Source: Quercus robur (lineage: Eukaryota; Streptophyta; Magnoliopsida; Fagales; Fagaceae). Taken from it: a DNA stretch of 64,000 nt. The notes beneath the pieces are model-generated. The model ran no database searches. It saw nothing but the letters and a program-made list of their open reading frames with translations, and was not told the origin of the DNA. Below are positions 1-11,382 of this stretch, one piece after another; the stretch's first letter is position 1; the number at the start of each line of letters is the position of its first letter. The DNA lies in assembly GCF_932294415.1 (NCBI RefSeq), contig NC_065538.1, forward strand, positions 20,048,167-20,112,166, given 5' to 3'. The translations under genes were made by a program, and so were the position numbers.

Positions 1-240
1 ACACAGAGTGACTGAGCGAGAGAGAGAGAGAGAGAGAGAGTGAAGTGTTTAAAGAAAACAAAATGTGAAAGAAATGTGTGCGGAGGAAAATAGAGAAAAG
101 GGTGAAAGAAAGAAAATAAAAAATAAAAAAAAGGTGAAGAAAGTGTGGCTGAGAAAAAACAGATAGAAAAAGAGAAAAAAAAGGCGTTGTGTTTGATACA
201 TGTGTGGGAGAAAAGGTTAAACTTATGAAAAAAATTAATC

Positions 241-281
241 TATATATATATATATATATATTAATCTATATATATATATAA
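241..281. repeat. AT microsatellite
   Basis: Two short runs of alternating TA, separated by a few bases, in otherwise A-rich DNA. No gene is visible in 1-400. Confidence 0.9.
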
Positions 282-429
282 ATAAATGAAGTCATTGGCC
301 TCTCCACAATTTTTTACATCAGTATTTTTTATTTATATTTTTTTAATTTGATTTAATTAAAAAAAAACTCACTTAAAAAAAATAAAAACTTTAAAAGATT
401 AAGAAAAAAAGAGAGAAACTCCTGTTAAA

Positions 430-1460
<1,031 letters not shown>

Positions 1461-1489
1461 CTTTGCGCTAGCTCCTGACCAAAGTCTCT

Positions 1490-1555
1490 CATATATATAT
1501 ATATATACACACACATACATACACACGTTATACACACACATATATACACACGTTC
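1490..1555. repeat. AT/AC compound microsatellite
   Basis: Alternating AT passes into CA-rich repeats directly outside the right arm of the inverted-repeat element. Confidence 0.85.
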
Positions 1556-1578
1556 AAGAATATAAGACCATAACAAAC

Positions 1579-2550
1579 TCTACTATTAGAATTTCAAATA
1601 GTAATAAAAACCTTAACCCTTAGGTTACATTTAAAACACACAGTTCTCTAAATCTTTGTAAATTTTTTTGGTCATCTGTGTTTTTCTAATTCTTTGCTCT
1701 GGTCTTGGCATAGTATTTCTCCAAGATCCATCTCTTATATTACCTTTTTTTTTTTTTTTTTTGGGGTGCTTTTCATTAGTTTTAGTCTTTGTTTAGCTCC
1801 TATGAAGTACAAACTATTTAGCATCATAGGTAATACTCAGCCTCTTAATCAAATTTGAGAGGGTCTTCAATGTTAGCTTTGATTATTTTTATTACCAAGT
1901 TGAGATTTTTATTGGTTTATCAAGCATGGGTTAGTTGAGAAATCTGGTCCTCATATACAATTGACATATAATTACTAAGAGAGATACATCACTTATTATA
2001 AATAGAGGTTGAGGAGTTTAACAAGGTTTTGGGCATGTGGAAAGCATGGCTTAATAAATAAAAAGAAAAAAAAAGAAAAATGGCCGAAACAGCAATATTG
2101 TGAAAACTTACAATTTTGTGAGTATTTCGTAGTGTATTATTTTGGGTATTGGGCATTTTGTTGTCCAAGTAGGAAATAGAAAACTTAGGTATAAATAGTT
2201 GATTTGTTATTTGTTGTTTCATACTTCTGAATTGTTTCGGTGGTTTGTAAGTTAATGGAAGGAATTAGGGTTATTTGGATTGTGGTTTATGGTGGATAAG
2301 ACTAGAAAAATATATAGAGGTAAGGTTTAGAATAGATAACAATGTATAGATCCTATGGACTTAACTGAAATTTTATATGATTAATAATGTTATTTATTTT
2401 TTCATTTATGGATTGTGGCAACATGGTTGAGACTTCTATGCAAACTACAAATAGATGGAGTAAATACTAAAAAAAAGCTAGAGGTAATAGATGCCTAAAA
2501 TTATTTAATATTTGTTAACTATCCCGTGCGACGCATGGGTTAGCGACTAG
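1579..2550 (+). mobile_element. Non-autonomous Helitron-like element
   Basis: The right end has the hallmarks of a plant Helitron. An 8-bp stem hairpin with a short loop at 2523-2539 (CCCGTGCG pairing with CGCATGGG, one G-T wobble) is followed by TTAGCGACTAG, that is CTAG at 2547-2550, and then a T. A matching 5-prime end, TCTACTATTA, begins at 1579. The base before it is C rather than the expected A, so the left boundary is less certain. No Rep/helicase coding sequence is present in the 972 bp. Confidence 0.55.
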
Positions 2551-2622
2551 TAAATTATATTAATGTAATATAATCTTCTCAATATTTTTATTACAATAAG
2601 TTTTAAATGGTAAGTCGTTATT

Positions 2623-2625
<3 letters not shown>

Positions 2626-2664
<39 letters not shown>
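2626..2664. repeat. Poly-T tract
   Basis: An almost pure T run of about 39 bp just outside the Gypsy-type element. Confidence 0.9.
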
Positions 2665-2670
<6 letters not shown>

Positions 2671-2714
2671 GGGTTATCACTAATATAAATTTTTGGGCAA
2701 GACTTATGTACAAT

Positions 2715-3465
2715 TGTAGGGACACGATTCTCAAACGGCCCAACGATGACGTTGGGCTCGCACGTGAAGGATCCCTCACAATAAGATTTGTAGAGAGTGG
2801 GCTTGAAAGGCTAGCGTTTGGTCACAGGGCGTTGGTCCAAACTGGACTTTAGGGAAACTCAGATAAGAAAAGACTTCAGCCTGGATATAAAAGCTCTACA
2901 GCTTTGTAACTTGAGGGATTGGACTCCTCGGATCATGTCCGAGGAGCTCTAATGTCTTTCTCTGGTTACCCGGCGGTGGGTTTTTCGTGGTGGTGTACAT
3001 ATATTGTCCGGGCATTCTCATCCCTGGAGTTTTTCCCAGGAAGTGAGATGGGGATCCCCTTTCTGATTAGTTTATCTTCTCTTTTATACTAGCCTACGTT
3101 CGCTGTCCCTCGTCCACGTGTAGGGTCAACTTTTTTAGGACTGCTATTTGTCCCGTCAATCTAATCCCAGAATTGTTGGGGATGGTTGATAAAGCCTAAG
3201 AATCTGGCTCTGTTAGGTGTAGAGTCTTATCAGTGAAGGGTATTAAGGACAACTTCCCTGAGATATTTTCTGATCTTTAAAGTTTGCTCGTATACCACTT
3301 TCATCAATGAGACTTTGGGTCTGCCGAGGACTAAGCTGTCCTCGGCTGTATCTCCGGGCCATTTTGTGCTTCTTATTTTGAGCTTGGGCCATGGCCTTCC
3401 TCGGCTTGGGCCTGTGGACTCCCCATGAGCAAGCGGGCCGGACCCATAAATTATTGGGCCACACA
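2715..3465 (-). repeat. Left LTR (3-prime LTR) of the Gypsy-type element
   Basis: It starts TGTAGGGACACG and ends GGGCCACACA. It differs from its partner at roughly 20 of 751 positions by eye. A TATA-like GTATAAAAGAG is visible on the minus strand near 3091. It contains a palindrome around CTCCTCGGATC...TCCGAGGAG at 2926-2949. Confidence 0.9.
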
Positions 3466-4131
3466 ATAGCCCCTCAAAACCCTGCTGTCCAACATCTTGA
3501 TTGGAAAGGTGGGTTTTGGGTAATACCGAGCCTTTATTATGGCTCATTTATTTCAGCCCTTGACTGACGCGGGCGACTCTTCACCTGCTCAGGGAATGCA
3601 CCGGTCTACGAGATGTTTCCCTTAATTTGCGCACGATGCCCTTATGCCGTTTGGTTATCCGAAGCGCATCTTTAATATCTTCCCTTTACGAGACCTCCCA
3701 GATCTAACGGTTATTGATAGCGTGGGGAAACGAAATAGATGTATATTTATTTGCAGACTTCCCTGGAGATCTGAATGTATTATGACCCCTTTTCCTCGTC
3801 CCCTATATAAAGAGAGAAGACAAAAGCTGATTTTATCATACTTGAATCCCTCATATTCCTCCCAGAGTTCACTTCTTCCCTCTAGTCATACCTTATCCGA
3901 TAATACGTTCAGCACAGTTGTCAGCCATGAATAAACCATTCTATTCCCAAAAACACCATGTCTTAATAAAGCTCGAGATGGCTCGGTCAGGGCAAGGATG
4001 GCGGAGACTCAAGATTTGTCTTCCCTTCCTTTTAGCCAAAATTCGAAGCAGAGACTCGTCACATCTCACTTTCGGTGTGACTGAGTCAAAAACATCCATT
4101 ATCACCACCATCCGCTCTCTCACAAGCATAT

Positions 4132-4480
4132 CTAACATGGCGCCAGCGTGTTAGGAGTCAGGACTGGGGCAGGGACCAAGTGCCCCTGCTTCTTCCTCTC
4201 TTCGTTCACTGGCGCCCCCCTTTGCCTCTCTTTCTTCTTCTTTCCACCACTAGATCCATCCTGGAGCTTTTCCTTCTCCCTCTTTTGCTCCTTTCCCTTT
4301 CTCTTCATCTTTTCCCTCTTCTTCTCCTCCTTCTTACTCATGTCCTCCATCTTCTTCATTCATCTCCTCCATCTTCCTCATTCATCTCCTCCATCCTCTT
4401 CTTCCTTCTCCTTCAAATTCTTCTTCCTTGTCCTTCAAATTCTTCTTCCTTCTCCTTCATCTTTTTCTAAAGAAGGCTCT
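4132..4480 (-). repeat. Purine-rich low-complexity block (Lys/Glu-rich on minus strand)
   Basis: The minus strand is nearly all purine and contains short repeats (GAAGGAGAAGGAAGAAGAATT-like and GATGGAGGAGATGAAT-like). It can be read as a Lys/Glu-rich peptide, but no domain is recognisable. I take it as part of the element's non-coding internal region. Confidence 0.6.
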
Positions 4481-5037
4481 TCTCCCGATATGAGCAGTAC
4501 TGAGGCAGAGATTGGAGAGACTTTGAAGACGAGTTTAAAAGACACCTGATTGTTTACTTATCTGCATTGCGGATGTTATAGTTGCTTCGGCAGTTCATCT
4601 TTTGTATAGGCTTGTTTAAGCCCCTTTTTGTACGTTGTAATAACTTTTCATATTAATAAAAGTTGATGTTACTTTACTTCGCATGTTCTGTTTTTATGTT
4701 TTTACAAGTTTACAAGCGTTGCTCGGCACAATAATATAGCATTTAAATCAATGACAACTAAGGCTAAAATATTTGCTAATAAAAAGATGTCATCATAACT
4801 TTAATAAAATTATTCGACATAGCAATGCCGACCAGTGAGGGACGAAACTCACCTTAAATTTAGCCGAGATGAGGACTAAGTACTCGATACGGTATAGGAA
4901 GTAACTATCCGAGGACATGTCACCCGCTAAATGAACAGTTTCCTTAAGCTAATGAACATTGGGTCATTTCGCCATCTTCTTAACACGCTGGCCTTAACCT
5001 TTTACAGTATTTGAGCCGAGAACCTTCCCCATCCGAG

Positions 5038-5200
5038 TAGTTGGTTTCCCCATAGGCTTGAATCCGAGGACCATGCAAGTCCTTGGTTCTGTCTAAAACT
5101 TATTATTATTATTATTATTATTTTTTTTTTTTGTGTACTTGGTTTCCCCATAGGCTTGAGTCCGAGGACCATGCAAGTCCTAGGTTATGTCCAAAACTTT
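5038..5200. repeat. Two outlying units of the ~81-bp repeat
   Basis: Two diverged copies of the unit GTTTCCCCATAGGCTTGAGT..., separated by an ATT/T-rich spacer. They lie about 1.4 kb from the main array and show that the repeat has spread within the element. Confidence 0.8.
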
Positions 5201-6586
5201 TTGAGTTCAGATTTTCCCTTTCTTCAGGTATTTCACGAGGCGCCGAGCAGGGGTTGTCCTTGGCAACGGCTATTTCTCGGCGTGGGCCACAGTCCCTGGG
5301 CCCTCATGCAGAGCGGGCCTGGGCCGCGAAGTCACTAAGCCCACGAATTAAGAGGTATCTCTACAGCCTTTGGCCACGCGGTACTCTCTGACGTCCCAAT
5401 GTTCGAGGTGCGCCTTTACGAGGCTTCTTTAATCTTGTGGTTGCAGTTGACGTTGGAAGTTGAGCCAGAACCATTTTGTCTGTAGCGTCCCTTGGGATGC
5501 TGCGTGAATTAACTGCCACCACCTTATTCCCTTAAATAAATGAGAGAGGTAGTTGCTTTCCCCAGCTTCCTCCCAAATCACAGCTCCTATACTCAGTGCT
5601 GTCCTCCCTTAGCATAACATGTTTGAGGCGAGGGTTGGGAAGAAGGAACTCTCTCCGCCACGGAAGCGCCGTGCCCTCCTTAGACTCCAAATAGTGAGGT
5701 ATGGGCACAGGAAGCATAAGTTCAAGAGAATACTCAATTTCGATCGAGGGGAAAGGGTGTCTCTCCCTCTTTTAGTCAAAATCCGAAGCAGGTTCTGTTC
5801 ATGCCAGAATTTTGGTGTGTCAGAAGAAAGATTCTCCGCCATCAGCGCCTCTGCCTTGTGGCAGGCAAATATTTAGAGAAAGCCCCTCAACTTCCAGCTC
5901 CCTGCACCTTTCCTTCAACGGTGTCAGGCTCAAGTTGGGTTCTCTCTGCACTTTTTCTTCGAGGTTACGGGCCCCAGGCTGGGTTCTTTTGCTGCCTGAG
6001 TTATGGGCAAGTAAAAGCACTGAGGAAGAACGAGGTCTTGAAGCAGTAGCCAACCTCTCCTCTGTGCCACCTCCTCGGCTTTGTTTTATTTTCTTGTATC
6101 TTTCCTTTTGATCATGTGGTTAGCTTTAGTAGCCAACCTCTCGACTGTACTGCTCCTCGGCTTTATTTTATATATTTTTTCTTGTATCTTCCTACTCAAT
6201 TATGTAGTGAGCTCTGACATAAGCTGATTCCAGCTTTTCATTGTACGCTGTACTATTTCTTTATTTTAGTAAAAATAGAAATTTATTTACATGTTTTGAG
6301 TACTGATCTTTTGGCAGCATTACTTTGTGAATAGGTGTGCTCCATGTGTGTGTTTCTTCAAGAATATTTAGAGCAAGACACCTTAAAACGTAATCTAACT
6401 AACTCTAATTTACCAATACTACCAGGCATTATATCGATAATCCATAGTAAATCAAACTTAGGAAACTAACCGGGGTAACAGTTGAATGTTCCGTGATAAG
6501 CGCGTGAATACCGTCCAAGACTGATAATTTCTAAATAATCCATCCGAGCAGTCGACCGGGAAGTAGGGAACTCCGATTGTGCTTTT

Positions 6587-7017
6587 GTGTACTTGGTTTC
6601 CCCATAGGCTTGAGTCCGAGGACCATGCAAGACCTTGGTTTTGTCCAAAACTTATGGTTTTTCTTTTGTGTACTTGGTTTCCCCATAGGCTTGAGTCCGA
6701 GGACCATGCAAGGCCCTGGTTCTGTCCAAAACTTATGGTTTTTCTTTTGTGTACTTGGTTTCCCCATAGGCTTGAGTCCGAGGACCATGCAAGGCCTTGG
6801 TTCTGTCCAAAACTTTTTTTTTTTTTTTTTTGTGTACTTGGTTTCCCCATAGGCTTGAGTCCGAGGACCATGCAAGGCCTTGGTTCTGTCCAAAACTTAT
6901 GGTTTTTCTTTTGTGTACTTGGTTTCCCCATAGGCTTGAGTCCGAGGACCATGCAAGGCCTTGGTTCTGTCCAAAACTTTTTTTTTTTTTTTTTTGTGTA
7001 CTTGGTTTCCCCATAGG
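6587..7017. repeat. ~81-bp tandem array, first part
   Basis: Unit starts (GTGTACTTGG) are at 6587, 6668, 6749, 6832, 6913 and 6996, so the period is 81-83 bp. Differences come mainly from the T-run that ends each unit. Each unit carries GAGTCCGAGGACCATGCAAG. The sixth unit is cut at 7017 by the hAT element. ORFs seen in both directions through the array exist only because the period is near a multiple of three. Confidence 0.95.
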
Positions 7018-7997
7018 CAGGGCCGGCTGAAGGTATAGGCCATTTAGGCCACCGCCTAAGGCCCCACTTTTAAGAGGGCCCCCAAATAATAATAATATAT
7101 TATATAATATTACTTTTTTATTTGAGAAAAAAAAAATTACAAACAGCCATAACCAAATCCCAACAGGCCATGAAGGCCCGTTTCTCACAGAGGCCTGTTT
7201 CTCACCAAAAAAAAAATAGAAGAAGATTTCAAACGGCCATCACCAAATCCCATCAGGCCATGAAGGCCCGTTTCTCACACAAAAAAAAAGCTGAAGTGAC
7301 AATGTGACATGAAGGCTAATCCCATCAGACCATCACCAAATCTTTAGCTTGCAGAAGAAAAGATTACAAACGGCAGAAATGTTTAGCTTACAGAAGAAAA
7401 GATTACAAAAGGCAGAAAGAAGAGACAAATAAGAAAAGAAAGAAAAAAGAAAGAACAAAAAAACACTCACTCTTTGACTCTATCTATCTTGATTCTAAAA
7501 AAAACACTCATTAGTTGGCTTACTCATCAACTGGTGTTGGCAATAAACTTGGTGTGTTTATTGAAGGTTCGTTTCTTGTTTTCTCTTCCTTTTTCTCTTT
7601 CGTCTTCTTCATGTTTGCTGCTGGGTGTCTCGGTTTTTTTTTTCATGGGTGTCTGGGTTTTTTTTTTCTTTTGAAGAGGAGTTTGCTCACGGGTGTCTGG
7701 GTTTTTTTTTTTCTTTTTGGCTGAACTTTAGTTTGGTTGTTGTACTCGTAACTTTTTTTTGTTTGTTCTCTTAAATTTAGATTTCTTTAGATTCCTTTAG
7801 ATTTCTCTAGAAGCCTTTTGAAAGGTTTGAATAGTCAATAGACCCACTTAAAGAGAAAAGAGTTAGAGTATTGATTCTAAGAAGTTCTAGTCTTACACGT
7901 TTTTATTTTTTTATTATTTATTATTTTTTATTTTCTAAGAAATCAGATTAGTGGTATGGAAGTTAAGGTCACGTTCTCTTCTCTTTTCTTTTCTTTT

Positions 7998-8044
<47 letters not shown>

Positions 8045-8615
8045 AATCAGATTTAGAGGGATAATGAGCTGGTCTTAATCTTAGTGGATCAAGTTGAGTC
8101 CTACACATTTTACTAGTGGGCTGATCTTTGTGTTAGTGGATCCAATCAAGTTGAGTCCTACACATTATGCTAAAAAAAAAAAAGGGTTTACTGCTACACA
8201 AAAAAAAGAGTATTAACAACAAAATTATAAATTTAGAATAATTTACTTTGTATTAATATTAATTTTAATTTTTTTGTACAGGTTTAAAGTATAAAGTGAT
8301 CATATTAAGTAAAGCTGCAATTGTGCTTTTGATAAAACAGGTTCTATTGTTTTATACATTAAATTTATATTATTCTAGTTAAATTGTAATTTTTTTTATT
8401 ATAGACCGTGTTTCATTTATTCATAAATATTTTTTAATTACAAATGTCTACTAGAAAATATTTATATGAATATGAAAAACAAAAAAAACAAAAAAAAAAA
8501 AAAAGACAAGGGAAGAACTAATTGAAAAAAAATATATGAATTTATAATTAAATATAATAGAAGGCCCCGTTTAAAGTTTTCGCCTAGGGCCCCCAAATTT
8601 GTTGAGCCGGCCCTG
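7018..8615. mobile_element. Non-autonomous hAT transposon nested in the tandem array
   Basis: The left end reads CAGGGCCGGCTGAAGG. The right end, reverse complemented, reads CAGGGCCGGCTCAACA. An exact 8-bp duplication, CCCATAGG, flanks the element at 7010-7017 and 8616-8623, as expected for hAT insertion. Subterminal GGCC-rich blocks (GGCCACCGCCTAAGGCCCC and GCCTAGGGCCCCC) face inward at both ends. It is 1598 bp with no transposase domain. An internal repeat (about 7135-7190 and 7225-7280) shares the block CAGGCCATGAAGGCCCG. A 50-bp T-run sits near 8000. Confidence 0.93.
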
Positions 8616-8995
8616 CCCATAGGCTTGAGTCCGAGGACCATGCAAGGCCTTGGTTCTGTCCAAAACTTATGGTTTTTTTTTTGTGTACTTGGTTTCCCCA
8701 TAGGCTTGAGTCCGAGGACCATGTAAGGCCTTGGTTCTGTCCAAAACTTATGGTTTTTTTTTTTTGTGTACTTGGTTTCCCCATAGGCTTGAGTCCGAGG
8801 ATCATGCAAGGCCTTGGTTCTGTCCAAAACTTATGGTTTTTTTTTGTGTACTTGGTTTCCCCATAGGCTTGAGTCCGAGGACCATGCAAGGCCTTGGTTC
8901 TGTCCAAAACTTATGGTTTTTTTTTGTGTACTTGGTTTCCCCATAGGCTTGAGTCCGAGGACCATGCAAGGCCTTGGTTCTGTCCAAAACTTTTT
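8616..8995. repeat. ~81-bp tandem array, second part
   Basis: The array resumes within the same unit that was cut at 7017, and unit starts continue at 8683, 8766, 8846 and 8926. Ignoring the hAT insertion, there are about ten units in all. Confidence 0.95.
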
Positions 8996-9245
8996 GGGTA
9001 CTTATTTGCTTTTTTTCGTAGGTCAGCCCCTTGGCCATGATTGGGAGAGCTGACTTGAGGTCAGAAGCCCCTAGAGCTGCCCGTGCTGTTGGCACTACAG
9101 GATGTAAGCCCTGGCACCAGTTTACATCGGAGCGACAACTGCAGGTCACCGGAGATGGGAAAAACTCGCGAATCTCTGCTTGCTAGAGAGTTGACTCACG
9201 CGCCACCCGTGCCAACGCGCAAGCCTTCCCACAGACGGCGCCAAT

Positions 9246-9996
9246 TGTAGGGACACGATTCTCAAACGGCCCAACGATGACGTTGGGCTCGCACGTGAAG
9301 GATCCCTCACAATAAGATTTGTAGAGAGTGGGTTTGAAAGACTAGCGTTTGGTCACAGGGCGTTGGTCCAAACCGAACTTTAGGGAAACTCAGATAAGAA
9401 AAGACTTCAGCCTGGATATCCAAGCTCTACAGCTTTGTAACTTGAGGGATTGGACTCCTCGGATCATGTCCGAGGAGCACTAATGTCTTTCTCCGGTTAC
9501 CCGGCGGTGGGTTTTTCGTGGTGGTGTACATATATTTTCCGGGCATTCTCATCCCTGGAGTTTTTCCCAGGAAGTGAGATGGGGATCCCTTTTCTGATTA
9601 GTTTATCTTCTCTTTTATACTAGCCTACGTTCGCTGTCCCTCGTCCACGTGTAGGGTCAACTTTTTTAGGATTGCTATTTGTCCCGTCAATCTAATCTCA
9701 GAATTGTTGGGGATGGTTGATAAAGCCTAAGAATCTGGCTCTGTTAGGTGTAGAGTCTTATCAGTGAAGGGTATTAAGGACAACTTCCCTGAGATATTTT
9801 CTGATCTTTAAAGTTTGCTCGTATACCACTTTCATCAATGAGACTTTGGGTCTGCCGAGGACTAAGCTGTCCTCGGCTGTGTCTCTGGGCCATTTTGTGC
9901 TTCTTATTTTGAGCTTGGGCCATGGCCTTCCTCGGCTTAAGCCTGTGGACTCCCCATGAGCAAGCGGGCCGGGCCCATAAATTATTGGGCCCCACA
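9246..9996 (-). repeat. Right LTR (5-prime LTR) of the Gypsy-type element
   Basis: It starts TGTAGGGACACG and ends GGGCCCCACA, with the same length as the left copy. The primer-binding-site-like sequence lies immediately to its left on the minus strand. Confidence 0.9.
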
Positions 9997-10069
9997 ACAA
10001 TATTTATGTGCTGTTTCTTAGGTTCACTTTTTAATATTCTGTCATGTGGATTTTTTCTCATGAGATAAG

Positions 10070-10092
10070 NNNNNNNNNNNNNNNNNNNNNNN
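10070..10092. other. Assembly gap (23 N)
   Basis: A run of Ns between the complete Gypsy-type element and the truncated relative to its right. The true gap length is unknown. Two related LTRs so close together could cause a misjoin. Confidence 1.
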
Positions 10093-10105
10093 GCAGCATG
10101 CTACC

Positions 10106-11038
10106 TGTGGGGACACAATTTGTAATGACCCATGAATGACGTTGGACTCGTATGCAAAGGGCCCCGACAATATGATTTGTAGAGAGAGTGGGCTTAAAAG
10201 GCATGACCTTGGGCACAGGTAGGCGGTTTTATCGTGGCTTCTATGGAAGCTCTTATATGGGTGGGCTTGGCTTGACTAGCTAAGCCCTTCATTAGTACGG
10301 GTTGTAGGACTCAAGTCCTTGGATGGCGTCCGAGGAGCCTTGTATCTGTCCTTTTCTCCCTTTTAGCAGGGATCCCCTTTCTTCTGGGGAGTTTTCCCTT
10401 TTATACTCGTGTTCGTTTCCTCCTTTAGAGTCCACGTGTAAGTTTTACCTTTTGGGGTGCAGACCTGTCCTGTCAACCCATACCTCGAGTGGTTTGGGGT
10501 CGTTGGGGAAGTTAAAGGGCATGGTTTAGAGTATGGGCTTGTCAGATACAGGGTCTTGTATTATGATGTTGGTAGCTTTTTCCCTTGCCCTGCCCCTACA
10601 CTCAGTTTGCCCATTTCTTCAGGCATTTCGTGAGGTGCCGAGCATGAGGTCGTCCTCGGCAATGGCTCTCCTCGGCTTGGGCCTTGGGCCCTAATGTAGA
10701 GTGGGCCTGGGCCACGAATTCTCTGGCCCCACAATAGTCCCTCAAAATCCTGCTGCCCGACTTTTAGTCGGGGAGGAGGGTTTTGGGTAATGTTGGGCTT
10801 ACATCATAGCTTGCTCAGATTCTGTACTCTACTTAATATTTGTGTTTTTCCATTTACATGGGAGACGTGCCAAATTAAGAGGCATTCCTTTACCCACTCA
10901 CGTGGAGTCCTTTGACGCTTCAATACTCAAGGCGCGCCTTCGCGAGGATCTTCAGATCCTACGGTTGCGAATGGCGTTGGAAATTGAGCCAACTCTACCT
11001 TGTCCGTAGCATTCCTTGGAAAGCTACATGAGGTATTA
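10106..11038 (-). mobile_element. Truncated relative of the Gypsy-type element (LTR plus internal end)
   Basis: An LTR from TGTGGGGACACAA (10106) to GGCCCCACA (10733) is followed by an internal stretch beginning ATAGTCCCTCAAAATCCTGC. This matches the purine-tract side of the element at 2715-9996 (ATAGCCCCTCAAAACCCTGC). A later part, about 10900-11030, resembles 5391-5510 of that element. The similarity stops near 11038, so the rest has been lost. A TATA-like GAGTATAAAAGGG reads on the minus strand near 10405. Confidence 0.8.
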
Positions 11039-11130
11039 ATAAGAACAATGTTATACTACATTGAAATGAAAACAATTAAACCAAAAAATTAGTGCACTGT
11101 ATCATTAATAATGGGAATAATGGTAAATGT

Positions 11131-11382
11131 TAACAACCTTTTCCACACAAAATAGTTGCTAGCATGGTAAGTAGTAGGGGTCAAAAATGTCTTATCGTAG
11201 CTGTAAAAATGGGGCCTCTAACAGAGTTGAGGAAATATTTAATTTTATCTGCTAGACTTGACTTGACCCTGCAGATACCATAATAAGATCAGAGAATTAT
11301 TGAATCCATTACATAATCATTTTGAATTGCTAAGATCATAGTATCTGGTCATACTTTGCATTCTTCAAAACTTCTCCAAGAA
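11131..11382 (+). promoter_or_regulatory. Conserved upstream region of DUF247 copy A
   Basis: About 250 bp shared with the upstream regions of the other two copies (16394-16711 and 19626-19948). Shared blocks include AACAAC, CCACA, ACCCTGCAGATACCA and ATAATCATTTTGAATTGCTAA. The duplication unit therefore included the promoter. No convincing TATA box is placed here. In copy B, CTTATATAGG lies at the equivalent position. Confidence 0.6.

Larger units (their letters stand above)
2715..9996 (-). mobile_element. Complete non-autonomous Gypsy-type LTR retrotransposon (LARD-like)
   Basis: Two 751-bp LTRs (2715-3465 and 9246-9996) bound this element, and ACAAT flanks it on both sides (2710-2714 and 9997-10001). 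It lies on the minus strand. Next to the right LTR, the reverse complement reads ATTGGCGCCGTCTGTGGGAA, the primer-binding-site style of plant Gypsy (Tat-type) elements. Next to the left LTR, the reverse complement is a purine-rich TTTTGAGGGGCT. The internal region holds no gag or pol, only non-coding and repetitive DNA, an ~81-bp tandem array and a nested hAT element. Two internal segments, roughly 3600-4700 and 5390-6300, look like diverged copies of one another, so the element is itself a composite. Confidence 0.9.

Noticed and set aside
6458..7188. Long overlapping ORFs in several frames on both strands through the ~81-bp array (also 8462-9149)
   Set aside because: The period is close to a multiple of three, so any stop-free unit yields a long frame. 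Equal openness on both strands and no domain argue against coding.
7474..7724. hAT transposase remnant in the nested element
   Set aside because: The short Phe-rich frames come from T-runs and show no hAT motif.
6587..8995. Regular repeats resembling a CRISPR array
   Set aside because: Units are near-identical end to end with no unique spacers, and the DNA is eukaryotic.
11356..11382. N-terminal extension of DUF247 copy A to a TTG codon
   Set aside because: Plant genes start at ATG; the first ATG in frame is at 11383 and lines up with the ATG of copy B at 19949.
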